Counted from the stretch's first letter, positions 11,884 through 23,770 are shown. The stretch is 64,000 nucleotides of DNA from Diplolepis rosae (GCA_030998225.1 JAPYXD010000484.1:4464001-4528000), one strand, 5' to 3'. Numbers and translations: made by a program. Notes: generated by a model not told the origin, from the sequence alone.

Positions 11884-14433
11884 CTATAATTTACAAAGGC
11901 AAAATAAGAGGGGGATAAAAGCTCCTATCGCAATAAAAACTGGTAACATAACTGAGGAATCATCTACGGCATAAGGATCTGGAGTTCGAGGTCCACTAGT
12001 GTGTTTACTTCGCACCACTGGTTCTTCTTCGTCATCCTGAATTCCTTGGTCCTCTTCCGCTTCTTGAGAAATCGGTCCTAGTTGAGGAACATCTGCAAAT
12101 TTTTTCAATACTGATTAATTTTTAGCATTTCGTTTTTGGGATACATGAAAATAAATATCGAGTGCGATAAGGTTGCGTACGACGGTCTTGCAGCGAATAA
12201 TAGTATGATACATGCTGCATTAATATAAATTGTAAAGTGACATGTTTGATAACATGTCTGCTATTATATTGACCCAAAATTATATAATTATCAAAAATCC
12301 ACATAATAGTCGATAACAGTAATCGGAACGATTCAAAAAATCAATTCTATAAATGTTATTAAAATATAAAAATCTTCACATAGGTGTTTGTGTATATTAT
12401 TGATTGTATTATTCAATTAAAAAATAGCTATTTTGAAAACAATTTTAAACGATTCAAACATTGTTTTTTATAGATTTTATTTTTGGAATAAAATTGAAAA
12501 GACTAAATTGCAGGAAATCTTTTAACTATAAAAGGAGCCTTATAATATTATTAATTGATAGAATTTATTAAAAATTCGATTTCTTAAAATCGGAAATTTT
12601 TTTTTTTAATTAACGTTTTAAATTTTATTCATTAAGAGCAATCTTGTCTTTACTAAACAATAATATTGAAGAAATATTATTTTGCACAGCCAGCTTATAT
12701 TTGTATCCACAATGTGTTAAGGTAAAATAATAATTATTAAATTAATGCTTTTTAATTACAGAACCCTTTGATTCTTCCTCAATCAATTCATTTATTTCTT
12801 ACGATAATTCTTTAAAAAACAATCAAACCCTTAAAAAATGAGATTTTGCATACCTAACATGTTATAACATAAATGAATATAAAATAAAATTTTTATTTTT
12901 ATTCTACAAAAATAGATCAAACCATTTATTGACAACGATTTTCAAATACTTTACAATCTTCATGGTTTATTTTTAAATAGAAAATACCGAAACTATACTT
13001 TGCAATACTACACTGTAAAAAATGTCTACGAAATTTTACATAGCCTGTCATCGTAAAATTGAATTGGAACGTAAATATGCAACAGTAGTCTACGTAATTT
13101 CACAATGGCTACATAAAATCACATCGACCATTGGGGGTAAAAAAGGACCCTGCACCACCGTTGTGATTTTTTAACGATTCTCATACACAGTACTAGTTTG
13201 AATACTGCGATAGTTAATAGATATATACGGATCAGATTAATTTTACGTTCGCTTCCTAAATTTACCATGTCTATGCATGGTCCTTTTATTTTATTTTCAC
13301 ATCATAATTTTTTTGTCTTTAAGATAAATTGATTTTTGGAAACATCTATGTGTTATAAATGCCCATTTCGTTTTACCCACCATTCAATTTAACTTTGTCT
13401 TTCTCTAAATTACAAAGAGTCAAAATTTTAAAGCATAAAATATTTAAATATAGTTTTATTGAAACACTTTTACCTTCAAGATTTCCTTTAATCACAGCAA
13501 TGGCATTTATCTTTGGATTATCTCGGTATCCCTGAAAAATAATTAATTTTAATAGTCTAAGGTGGTAGTGAATGCAAACAATTTTGTTTAAACATTATAA
13601 AATTGATTAGGTTGACTTAAATCGTAAAAATTGTAATATAAAAAGATTTTTAAAACTTTCGAATACTTTTTCTGTTAATTAATTTGTTTAACTTATAAAT
13701 TGAATTAATGTTCCGAAATTTGACCTTAATGAATTCAACTCGAATTTTCCTATCGAGTATGTCTGACTCCTCGTGATTGTAGTATAATTTTCCATTCTGT
13801 ACAGTGAAGGGAACATATTCGTCGTGAGCTATTCCACGACCAACTTTTTCAAATATATCCAAATCCGTGACTACAGTATGTTCGCCATTTAGAACAACGT
13901 CAAAAACCTAATTGAACATTTAAAAATTGAGGATCATTCAAATAATCAATAATTAATTAATTGATAATGCAAATAGGAAAGACATGGTTTATAAAAAAAG
14001 AAAAAAACTATTATTTGGTAAAAAATATAAATTTCTATCAAGTTACCTTCATATTCGGCGAATTGAAATAAACTTCGCAAAATTTAAGTATCAGAACATA
14101 CTCTCCATCTTCCTCAATCGGAATATCATAACCAAAAGTACTATGATGATACCGTTCAGTTTGATACAAAATTTGATCCTCAGCATTAACTCTTCCGATT
14201 AAAAGTTGTTTTCCATAATCAGAGCTAGTGCCAACTTTTCCTGAAAGAGGATCCTTGGCGTATCGAATGCCGAAACTATCAACATGGGTATCTCCTCCAG
14301 AATTAATCGCATAAATTACTTTGAGACACGTAACACTTGGTACGAAAGTACCAATTAAAAATAACAGCAATAAAATCAGACAACAACTCCAGTTTGAGGT
14401 AAATATTTTCGGGGCAGTCTTTCTAGCGAACAT
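11884..14433 (-). CDS. MLEC: Malectin, ER membrane diglucosyl-glycan-binding lectin
   Basis: Malectin binds Glc2-N-glycans on new glycoproteins in the ER and works with ribophorin I in quality control. Exons: 14433-14047 (129 codons), 13907-13725 (61 codons), 13531-13474 (phase 1) and 12092-11884 with stop TAG; about 278 residues against 292 in human. A hydrophobic signal segment (CCLILLLLFLIGTF) precedes the carbohydrate-binding domain: LKVIYAINSGGD..., the aromatic patch YHHSTFGYDIPIEEDGEYVL, then VFDVVLNGEHTVVTDLDIF. An acidic linker (QEAEEDQGIQDDEEEP) leads to a C-terminal membrane anchor (VMLPVFIAIGAFIPLLFCL). Donor 2 (GTCAAA) is weak. Intron 3 (12093-13473) carries a 51-bp repeat shared with 24302-24352. 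Identification is confident. Confidence 0.95.
12231..12281. repeat. 51-bp dispersed repeat fragment in malectin intron 3
   Basis: Nearly identical (two or three differences) to 24302-24352; both contain GTAAAGTGACATGTTTGAT followed by ACATGTCTGCTATTATAT and GACCCAAAAT. No longer relationship between the loci is visible, so this is a fragment of an unknown repeat. Confidence 0.7.
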
Positions 14434-15299
14434 TTTCGAAATTAAACTTTTCTCCAGTGTTAAATATCATATAACTACTCACAGCCTTTGATCAAATATT
14501 TGAGCAGAGAGGTTAGGTGAAAAAATTAACATTTAATCGTTTCTCAAAACGCACTGCAAGCCGGTGTATTTGTATCTTTATTTCTTTTGATAACTGGCTC
14601 CATTTGTTATTGGCTTTATTATTTTATCGTTGGCCTTTTAAATTGTAAAGTTCCAACATCTAACACGTCTACACATTATCGACAGCAAACAACACGTTTA
14701 GACACGTTGCCTTTTGTATGGTAACCATTTGTAATTTTCTTAACAACGTAACAACGTGTGCAATGTGCATAGCGTTCTTACATGTTCGAGAATTTATGTT
14801 TAGCAAATGCTCTTGAAGATATATTTAGCATTTAAGCATTTATAGAGCTTTTAAACAGCATTTAAAGTACTATTGTTTAAACAAATATAATAATAATTCA
14901 TATCTGTTTCTGTAAACTAGTTACAGAGTAAAAATATATAAGTTATATTTCTATATGTTTACTATCCAACCTATATATTGCTTTATATTATGTACTATTT
15001 CATTCAAATAGTATCTTGTGCAATTAGAGAAAAAAAAATTTATTTTGCGAGTGTGAAGTTTGATGTCCCAGCAAAGCGAGGGTAACGACCACACGTGTAA
15101 AATTAATGTTTTTCCCGTGTCGAACACGATTTTTTTCTACTAGGGGGTCAGAAAATTGATTTTTTTGCTTCGCACGAGGCAATAAAATCGACTTTATGAC
15201 CCTCTTGTAGAAAAAAGTCTTTTTTGTTTTACATCCTGTATTATTTGAATTTAGCGCCTTTTCTAATTTCGTACTGTTAGGAATATTTACTTTCATCAT
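14434..15299. other. Malectin upstream region
   Basis: AT-rich sequence with no coding exon. 14434-14560 is the likely malectin leader and promoter, but no TATA box is evident. 15040-15200 contains inverted words around a GACC...TAGAAAAAA motif (15130-15220), a possible small foldback. Confidence 0.4.
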
Positions 15300-17167
15300 C
15301 AGGGTTGCGAAGGTAAAATACCTAACGTGATTTACATGGTTTTCTACACGTAATTTACTATGTATATTACGTGGAGGTTTTCTACACGTAATTTACCTAT
15401 ATGCTAGACTTACAGTTTTGGCGGGTGCGCAAGCTAACCTAATTTTTGTGTATCGTTCGCGAATCTTGTCATTTCGTTAATAAATGTCAAAATTATAATT
15501 TAAACATAAGTAAGGGTGGTAGGCCAATGCACGAAAATTACTTTTTTCCAGGAAAAGATGCATTGCCATTGAAAATGATTTGCTAGCAGATGAGCAGATG
15601 CATATTGACATAAGGCAAGATAGCACTTGCACTTTAAGTATGAGTCTTGTGCTAAAAAAAGCAATATTTCTTCAGAACAAATAGTGCTGTTAAACAATAA
15701 CACTAAAGTAAGTCTTGTGCTTAATGCTTATATGAAATAAAACTTCAATATCATTTCAATTAAAAAGAATTTACCGTGGCTAAAATTATTTAATAGTAAA
15801 GATGGTTCACAAAAGAAATAAAAAATGTTCTTAATTTTGCACACATTATAATATAAATATTTAATTTAGTTTATGTATTTTTAGTACTTTTTTTCAATGA
15901 ACAATTTTTTTCTTGAGTTAGAAATCGAATGATATAGACTTTATAAAACTATTTTTATTAATCTCAAGATTCAACTACTGACATGTCAAAAAATTAAGCT
16001 TATAAATAAAATAAAATTTGAGTTTGAATTATTGAATATGAAATTATTAAATATTATTAATTTATTTTAAATTAATTAGTTGAGTTTGAAATTTCTGCCA
16101 CTGCCTACATTATCGGAGAATTACTAGTCGCGTATCAAATAAGATACGTTGCCAACAGGTGTCCTCGAAGACAATTTCAAACTCTTATATCGCAAATAAA
16201 TGCAAATAAAATTCAAATTTAAAGAATTTGTAATCTTTCTGTGGAAAAAGGACGCTTTCGACTGCGCTGGGATTCGAGCCCAGGTCTAACAGTCGACCAG
16301 CAATCGAAATACCTGAGCTTGAATCCCAGCGCTGTCGAAAGCGTTATTATTAAAGCTATCAATATTATTTTATTTTGCTGTAAATAAAGGATCACTGAAA
16401 AGCTTATAAGCTTTACTTTACGTTTTTTAAAGGAATTATCTATTTTCGTAAGGTCCTCTTGAGATAAATGGTTGATATTCCCAGAATTGTATATTTTCGT
16501 CGATTTCACTTTACAGACGTTTCTTAACATAAATAAAACAATAATTTAGTATAAGTATAAAGCAAAGTGATCACAGCATTAACAAAGATTATAAAGTCTG
16601 TATATTACTATAATATTTATTGAAAAGAAATTTACGTTATCCTGAATATAGCATATTGCAGTAGTTCGGTAAATATTTATAACTTCTCTAGGTTTTCTAT
16701 TAAAATTATTGATATTCCAGTAATTAGCAAAAGATAATAAACAAATAAATTAATAGATTTCAATTTTTATTTACTTACCTGTGACCTAAAAGCTGATCGT
16801 AAGCACTGTTTTTTTTTAATTTGGTCACACTGTAAACATTTTGCCACAATTTTATCAGTTTATTTTAAACACTTGAAATTCAATTCCAAACATGAGATCT
16901 TATTTGCGCATTTCATTCTTTTTCCTCATTCAGATTAGCTCCTTTTATATTTTGATTTTAATTTCGACACTTGCCGAATTAAGAGGAATGCAGATTTAAA
17001 TTTCAATAATAATAAATTGCATAAACAAACGCAACAAGAGAGATTATATATACTCTTTTAAGGTTCGCTACCTTCAATATGTAATTAACTACACTTTTCG
17101 ACGTAAGTTACGTATTTTACGTAATTTACATGGAAGGCCTCAAGTTACGCGTAATTTTGCAACCCTG
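15300..17167. mobile_element. 1.87-kb hAT-like element with exact 8-bp target duplication
   Basis: Starts CAGGGTTGCGAAGGTAAAAT and ends ...TTTTGCAACCCTG. Both ends are flanked by TTCATCAT (15292-15299 and 17168-17175). An 8-bp duplication with CAGGGTTG-type ends fits the hAT superfamily, and the subterminal TACGTAATTTAC words resemble those of the hAT element at 62190. No transposase frame survives inside. A tRNA-like B-box repeat (16080-16345) lies within it. Confidence 0.8.
16080..16345. repeat. B-box-containing interspersed repeat, copy 1
   Basis: Contains ATTCGAGCCCAGG near 16272, the complement of a tRNA T-arm-like CTGGGCTCGAATCCCAG, flanked by TCTTTCTGTGGAAAA. Arms CGCTTTCGAC...GTCGAAAGCG form a hairpin at 16250-16343. 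The upstream part (GTCGCGTATCA...GTGTCCTCGA) recurs in copy 3 at 57690-57950. It could be a tRNA-derived SINE or a MITE that captured a T-arm; no full A box was found. Confidence 0.6.
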
Positions 17168-17260
17168 TTCATCATCTCTGTTTCTCTGTTTTCATAACCA
17201 GCTAACTTTACTGCGTCGAACACAAGAAAATTCGGGCTTCCATATATTCCATGGAATAAA

Positions 17261-18056
17261 TTGAACTTTCCGCTCCTGCAAGAGAAAAGTAAAAATGTTG
17301 CAAAATGTTTATTTTGTAGTAAAGTGTTAAAAAATGTTGGGTATGATCGCCTTTTAGGACACAGGTATGTAGTTGTACAGGTAAGCAATTGTAGAATATT
17401 GTTATTTTTATTCATTCAAATATTTGTGCGATTATGTATTAACACAATTTTCTGGAGTATATCGATTAATATTCTAACCTCAAATTCGTAAATTTTTATA
17501 GATTTTGGAGATTTTCTTTGCATTTAATGTATCTCCGTTTTATCTATGGTTAAAAAATATTTTTCACGATCATACTTTATTATTATTAGAAAATGTTGTA
17601 TAATATATGAAACTGAAAGCTGTTCATTTGTTTTTTTATTCATATTTTGGAGAAGTTTTTTCCGCGAGGATTAATTCTCTGACTCGCGGATTTCCTTGAG
17701 GAATTTGAAAATCCTCGCGGATTTCCTCGTGTTTTCCTCGTCCGAAAATAACACGAGGATTTCCTGGAGGATTTTTTCAATAGGGATATTGATAAATAAA
17801 ATTAATTTTTTATTTTCACATAAATAAACATAAACTTCACATAAAAACATTTATTTCGCATAAAAACATTTATTTCACATAAATAAATTTATGTGAATTA
17901 TTTTAAACATTTTATTTAAGGAATGTTTGCAGTCGACTAAGCGGCATTGATGCTAGTGAAGAAAATAATACTCCAATTAGTGAGGACATCATAATTGCGG
18001 ACAATGATGTTTCTACATCTGATCTAAAAAATGGAAATTCTCCAGTAAGTCCTTCA
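17261..18056 (+). pseudogene. BED zinc-finger remnant of hAT-a (two exons)
   Basis: Exon 1 reads through LQEKSKNVAKCLFCSKVLK and ...DRLLGH, then a donor GTATGT at 17366. The second exon (from 17928) continues in frame as RNVCSRLSGIDASEENNTP up to a GTAAGT donor at 18043. Cys-x2-Cys ... His ... Cys fits a BED-type finger, the DNA-binding N-terminus of hAT transposases. No catalytic domain follows. The start codon region seen in the copy at 62394 is lost here, so this copy is probably inactive. Confidence 0.6.
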
Positions 18057-18546
18057 AATTATTTAAGAATATTTGGTATCAATTTGTGTTTTCTTATTCT
18101 TTTATTTTTAAAAAAATATTCTTTATTGATATAAGTTTAAACTTATTTTTTAAAAACTGATCAAAAACAATGATTTTATTATTTTTGTTTTAAACTTTGT
18201 ATTTCTTAATTTTGATAATATTTATTGAAAATATAGATTATTTAAAGAGGCAATACTATTCGCAGGTAAAATTTGATTAGTAGGTATAATTTATCGAAAC
18301 TTTTTAAATAAATGTTTTTCAAATTCCTTATTGTATTATTTTGTGCTAAAAAATGTTTCTGCATTATATTTTTTTTAAATTATCTATTTGTGGTCTTGTA
18401 AATATGCTGAGAATTTCAAGAAAGTAAACCATACTTGCTGTATTCGTATCTTACACTGTTCTTAATATCGAAAATTATCTAATTTTTTAGGAAAATGCAG
18501 GATCATCCACCATTTTAGAACCACGTAATTTACATCATGTAGAGAA

Positions 18547-19656
18547 TAGTGATGGGAAGTGTCCGGTAATACCAGGTATTACCCAATTCTGACCGGTATT
18601 ACCGCGGTCAGATTGGTCAGACGTGGTAATTCTTTTATCTCGTACAAAATATTAAATTTTACGAGGAAATAAAGATTGCAGACGATGAAACACATTTTAA
18701 AGTTCAGTTTCAAATTATGTTCGCTGCAGAAAATGACTTTTATAATTTGCTATTGAAAAAAAAGCGCACAATTTTTAAGAAGCAGACGACACAGCAGATG
18801 AAACTTTTGTGACTAACGTGACACCTAACCTTGTTTTAGGCTTTTATGAAACAGTATGTCTTTTGAAAGTGTATTTGTATTATTTTGTTGACAACTAGTG
18901 TATTAATTACTAAACTGAAGTTAATTTGATGCTTTTTTAATGAATATTATATGCCTGTTGATGGCGTTGAAAAAGAATATAATTGTTTATTTTGTGAGAA
19001 AATATATATCAAACATATTACCCGGATGACTGAACACATTGTAATATGTGAAAATGCTCCTAATAGCGTGAAAGACTATGTTCTCGATCAATTTATAGCA
19101 CCATCTGTTAGTATTAATCTGTTGAAGGATATAAATGAATTACTCATGTGGCTTAAGAACATCAACAATATTTAATATATATACTGTTAACATAATGTTT
19201 AATTAATTTTTCAAATTTCCTTTTTATGTTTCAGTTTCCACTTTATATGAAATATATACTCACCCTTATTTAATGTAATAATAAAATTTTCAATAAATAT
19301 TTGTAACAGATTTAATTTTTTCACTCCACGATAAGAAACATCAAAACATCACAATGCCACTACCACCATGTGCATTGCACCGATAAGCAAAAATATGTTT
19401 GTCGTCTGCTAAAATGGCCACAAATTTACTTTTCCCCTTATTTTTCTTCTTTTAAGGAATTCTTTGAGTTAAACTAATTGCACTTATATTGAAAAGCTTA
19501 ATATTTAATAAATAATCTTGTTTTTAATCAAATATACTTTTCAGATTATGGGAAAATTCAGAATTACCACTTCTGACCAGTGTGACCGGTAATTACCGCG
19601 TCACGTCAGGTAATACATTACTTACCACTGGTCACAGGAGCAGTCGCCCATCACTA
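18547..19656. mobile_element. Nested hAT element with GTAGAGAA duplication
   Basis: 1110 bp, termini TAGTGATGGG... and ...CCCATCACTA, flanked by the exact 8-bp duplication GTAGAGAA at 18539-18546 and 19657-19664. The subterminal regions are rich in GGTAATACC/GGTAATTACC words. TAGNGNTGGG ends with 8-bp duplications identify hAT. It sits inside hAT-a copy 1, at a site left intact in hAT-a copy 2 near 63273. Confidence 0.92.
18951..19175 (+). CDS. BED-finger-like short protein inside the nested hAT element
   Basis: 74-residue frame. Residues 11-32 contain CLFCEKIYIKHITRMTEHIVIC, i.e. Cys-x2-Cys, His, then Cys, a BED/C2HC-like finger of the kind that opens hAT transposases. After it comes a short helical stretch (DYVLDQFIAP) and then a stop. 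No DDE catalytic region or dimerisation domain exists in the element. It is either the surviving N-terminus of a deleted transposase or a small DNA-binding by-product. Expression is unknown. Confidence 0.5.
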   Translation: MPVDGVEKEYNCLFCEKIYIKHITRMTEHIVICENAPNSVKDYVLDQFIAPSVSINLLKDINELLMWLKNINNI

Positions 19657-19742
19657 GTAGAGAACAAGTGGCGTAAAATACCTAGTAATTTCCGGTAAAA
19701 TACTATGTAAATTACCTAGAGTATTTTACTTACCCAACTCTG

Positions 19743-20650
19743 ATGGTAACCTGCAGTGCAGAGGTATAATCAGCCGTTTGCAGCCCAGTGCTACTCCTCT
19801 AGAGGCCTGTGGAATAAAAGTTGGCTGAGAGTTGGATCACGGCCACCAGGCGAAATGGTGGCGCTGATTACCTATAGGGCCGACTTGCTTTCAAATACAT
19901 GACAAAATGTAAATATTTATGTTTTTTTAAAATTTGAACTGCCTTTTCGTGTTTTTTTTTTACAGAAAAATAAAGTTAAATGTTTTTGGCATATAATAAT
20001 ACAAAATATATGAGGAAAAAAGTGAAATATATTGATTTTCTGAACGATCAAGTAGGGGTGAAAGAAATAAGAAAAATTTGTCCCAGTTAATAAATTGAAT
20101 AAAATAAATATAAAACACGAAGTAATTACAATAAAATTGTTATTAATTAAATAATTAAAATAATTAGTCAACTAATTAATTTTAGAATTTTAGTGCAATG
20201 ATTATAAGTTATAATCAAATATAAATACATTTATTTGTGCAAATAAACATTAATATTAAGTTTTTCATATATTTCAAGTATGTCATAGTAATTGGGAGAA
20301 GTAAATAAAAGTGTGGAAATTGTTAGTTTTTAAAATCAAAATTCTAAATTGGTTATTGCATTTTTTAAACTGTAGTTGTAAAGTAACTGACTCAACTGTT
20401 CATTAAAATTTATTTAACATGATGAACTATTTTTACTAACACAAATTATATTTTGCAATTCTAAAAATATCAATAAATAAGAGACATTAGGCATGTATAC
20501 AGGATTAATAATAAATAATAAGGCAATATTATATATAGAATAAATGCAAGAAGCATTTCAACACTAATATTATGAAAAAAATAATTATCACATTGTGAAT
20601 AAAACATAACAATAAAAAGTTTATCATAATTCTTTTAAATCGAGTCGTTC
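19743..20650. other. Intergenic region with a short unassigned conserved-looking block
   Basis: 19743-19890 is GC-richer and contains words such as CAGCCGTTTGCAGCCCAGTG. It looks like a fragment of a repeat I cannot name. 19900-20640 is AT-rich, stop-filled sequence with nothing recognised. Confidence 0.35.
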
Positions 20651-20665
20651 GTCCATAAACATTGT

Positions 20666-20949
20666 TTATTCTATTCCTTTTACTTCAAAGGTTTCAAATA
20701 CACACCGTTCCAAAACAATTCCGTCAGGACCAATAATTGTTCTTTCGCGGATGATGTCACTTTCAGCAAAATATTTGTCACAAACTGCTTGACCTTCTTC
20801 AACTTCGATATCGACTCTTGAAATTGCGCGCTGGCATTTTTTACTTAAATTTTTATCTTTTGGCACATAAAAAAATCGACGAGTTTGTCTTCGGAACTCC
20901 GTTTCTTTTTGTAGCCAGAATCACACTTCACGGCAATACACTTCACCAT
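20666..20949 (-). pseudogene. THAP-domain protein fragment with a frameshift
   Basis: THAP domains are C2CH zinc-binding DNA-recognition modules shared by P-element transposases and their domesticated relatives. From ATG at 20949 the frame reads MVKCIAVKCDSGYKKKRSSE, then a +1 shift at a T-run (20869-20877) is needed to continue as VPKDKNLSKKCQRAISR and VCDKYFAESDIIRER. The expected Trp is Cys (KKCQ), and the zinc-ligand His of the usual C-x2-HF is Tyr (CDKYF). The frame ends after about 95 codons with no C-terminal region. Frameshift plus lost key residues indicate a decayed copy. The promoter-side sequence (21188-21325) is an inverted repeat arm also found at 28483-28629. Confidence 0.65.
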
Positions 20950-21187
20950 TTTTTATTGTTTTTTACATCCTTACACCAAGAAAACTATTCACTTTACTTT
21001 TTCAACAAAAAACACGATAAACACACTACTAAATAGCAAAAAACCTCGAATCTTTACCGTTTTGCCATGCATTTGGCAGTTTGTCGGCACTAAAGCTTAT
21101 CAGCGCCGCGCTCGGTCACTTTAAGTACTAATGCGCTCGCCAGTCAAAAGTCAGCCCACTTTTAGTTTTAAGTTGCAGAGGGCTGGC

Positions 21188-21325
21188 CGTATGCATCAGA
21201 AGAGAAAATGGCGCCCCGTTAGTGTCCTAAGTTGAATTCCTAAGTTAGTTTGCCGAACCGTCACACGCGGCGCTAACTGTACCATCACTCCCTAAAAATG
21301 CACAGTGGCATACGAAGAATTTGTT
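21188..21325. repeat. Left arm of a 7.3-kb-spaced inverted repeat
   Basis: Matches the reverse complement of 28483-28629 in several blocks: GTATGCATCAG, GTTAGTGTCCTAAGTTGAAT, AACTGTACCATCACTCCCT and GCATACGAAGAATTTG. It lies immediately upstream of the THAP fragment, so it may be the 5' regulatory end of a THAP-carrying element. Confidence 0.7.
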
Positions 21326-21335
21326 AAATTTATTA

Positions 21336-22583
21336 CATTCTCATCATGGATGAGAAGGTATTGGTTTTATGTGAAAAATGACTTTCAAAAGTTTCATCAA
21401 GTCTTTACGTTTTGAGACCCCCTGAGTCAGAAAAAATGGTTTTTACGAAAGTGTCTGTCTGTCTGTCTGTCTGTCTGTAGGTCGTGTGCGGCATAACTCT
21501 CGATAGAATTATCAGATTGAATTGAGCTTTGGTACACTTTATCGGAGCCGAAAAAGTAAGGACAAGTTCGTTAACCAGCCACATCCAATCAAAATTGAGG
21601 GATGGAACACTACTTTTGTGTTTTTGAAAATAATTTTTTGAAAAAATCAAAAATTCCAATCCTGGTTTTTGATAGTGCTCATAAATCTCTACAAATTATC
21701 CTAATAACATTTTTTGATTAAATGAAAATTAGAAATGTTACAGCATATTCAAATTCGAAAAAAGTCAATATCAAAATTCCATTTTCCAGTTAAATTATAC
21801 GAGATACGAAAAAACGTTATGATACAATATTATTGAATACATAAAGGCCTACAAATTTGAGATATAACATTTTTTCATAAGATGCGTATTTTTCTTTTTA
21901 ATTAAAAAAAAAACTATTGAAAATCCAAAATTCAATTTTTTAAAAATAATATTGGAAATACCAAAAAAACGTAAGAATACAAAGATGTTCGTTTAAAAAG
22001 ATCTACAAATTTTGTCTGGCGCAGTTTTTGAAAAAACATATTTTTCGTTTCAATTCCAAAAAATACGATAAAAATGAAAAAATTCAATTTTTTAGACAAA
22101 ATATGTGAAATATGAAAAAAGCGTAAGAATACAAAGTTGTTCGTTTCAAAAAGATCTACAAATTTTGTCTGACGCAGTTTCTGAAAAAACATATATTTTT
22201 CGTTTCAATTCTAAAAAATACGATTAAAATTCAAAAATTCCATTTTTTAGACAAAATATGTGAGATAAAAAAAAACGTCTAGGTGGAAAATTGTTTGCCT
22301 AAATGAGGTCTACAAATTCTGATAAAGAAATTTCGGGACAGGATGTATATTTTATGTTTTGATTTTTAATATTGAAAAAATTCGATTTTTTTCACCAAAA
22401 TATGTGAGATACGAAATAAGCGTTGTTCTGCAAAATCGTTTCCTTAAATAAAGTCTACGATTGTTTTTCCTTTTTAGATATGTGGAAGAAAGTAAATTCT
22501 TTTAATCATGTAATTTATTAAAAAGTTATACTGAAATGTATACAGAAAATCGAGCGCGAAGCGCGAGTGTCATGATGAGAATG
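21336..22583. repeat. Dispersed repeat family R, copy A, with 13-bp inverted ends
   Basis: Begins CATTCTCATCATG and ends CATGATGAGAATG, exact inverted 13-mers. Contains a (TCTG)n tract at 21448-21478, then CATAACTCTCGATAG, several AAAATATGTGA words, and near the right end GAGCGCGAAGCGCGAG. Copies B (23771-24296) and C (42933-45965) share the same order of motifs. No protein frame was recognised. The superfamily is uncertain. Confidence 0.7.
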
Positions 22584-22739
22584 TGTTCCTTAAGGCCGAT
22601 AGAGCCTTAAGTAAATTGAATTTCCTGTTTCACTTAAATTCAAAAAGAAATTCAGTGACTTTGAGAAAATGTGTAATTCACATCATCTGTAATATTATTA
22701 TAAAATTGGTTTGAGCTTCAGTATCAAAATATAAGAAAT

Positions 22740-22905
22740 AAACTTAAATGTATGCGAAGAGCACAAGACCGAGCGCGAAGCGCGAGGTCCAGAAAGAACG
22801 GAGCGCGAAGCGCGACGATCGAATCGCGCGCCATAGGCGCGCTCAAACTTGCGAGCGAAGCGAGCTGCGCGCGATGAGAATGTGCCCGCCAAGCGGGCAG
22901 ATTTT
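22740..22905. repeat. Cluster of GCGCGAAGCGCG palindromic words
   Basis: GAGCGCGAAGCGCGA occurs twice (near 22772 and 22801), followed by CGCGCGCCATAGGCGCGC, GCGAGCGAAGCGAGC and CCCGCCAAGCGGGC: five or six short palindromes in about 150 bp of otherwise AT-rich DNA. The same word marks the right ends of family R copies A and C. Confidence 0.7.
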
Positions 22906-23770
22906 TTTTCTTATGCTTCAAATATTTTTCTTGGAAATTAATCTCTTTTCTTTGAAATGATCTCTTTAATAATAATTTTTCTATTTTTGGAAGCAAAATT
23001 ATCTTTTTTTACCTAAGACATATGGCAATTTCAATAGATGAATGTAAATGAAGTGTTTGCTGATTTAAGAAAATACATAAATTATATGTGAATTTACACC
23101 TCAAACTTTTCTTGATATGAAGCTAAGTCGACAAACGGTTACTAAAAAATAAAATACTTTGAATACAATTTTTTGGAATTTAACACCTTTTACATGACAA
23201 TTCGTATGTATACATATATATAAACTACCATCGGAAATTACAGATTGACCTGGAGTTCCAACTTTCGTCAAAGTGTTTTATTTTATAGAAACATATTACA
23301 AAAGAAATTTTAATTTAGATTTAGATTTCAAAAGGTTTTTTCAGTATGTCTTCATAGTGATTTCTTAATCTAATCAAAATAATTTTAGAAATTCTTTTCT
23401 GGATTCTATCTTGGGGTTGAACAGAATTCAAAAAAGTCATGCAATTTTTAAAATGTGTAGCTTCTTCAAGAAGTTTTTAAAAATCGATGTATATCATATT
23501 TTAATAAATTTAGAAATTTTTATCAAAATATTGATAGTTTGGATTTTTTGAATTCTTCAAATGAATGTAGTACAATCATCATTTGAAATTTGATGATTTT
23601 TCATTACCATCTTTGATTCTAGAGCAGAATCTAGCAGAAAAATTCCAAAAACATCTTAATTAGTTGAAAAAATACTATGAAAACTTACCTTTGAAATGAG
23701 ACTACAGACTTTTGACAATGTTATTTAATTTTAGAGGTATTAAGAAAGATCTAAATTTGATGTCTTTTAG
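22906..23770. other. AT-rich spacer, nothing recognised
   Basis: No coding frame, RNA gene or terminal repeat seen between the palindrome cluster and family R copy B. Confidence 0.4.

Larger units (their letters stand above)
17176..19742 (+). mobile_element. hAT-a element copy 1, left end missing, interrupted by a second hAT
   Basis: From about 17244 the sequence matches the complete element at 62190-63351, including its BED-finger exon and the closing end GTATTTTACTTACCCAACTCTG (to 19742). The matched blocks are 17244-17400, 17920-18060, 18480-18546 and 19657-19742. The recognisable left terminus is absent. The gap in the match is a nested element (18547-19656) with its own target duplication. 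This copy is older than its insertion. Confidence 0.75.

Noticed and set aside
13021..13200. Suspected MITE starting CACTGTAAAAAATG in malectin intron 3
   Set aside because: No matching inverted terminus or target duplication could be found.
16250..16343. Possible tRNA gene
   Set aside because: Only a T-arm-like hairpin is present; no complete cloverleaf, anticodon arm or A box could be drawn, and the motif recurs in a dispersed repeat.
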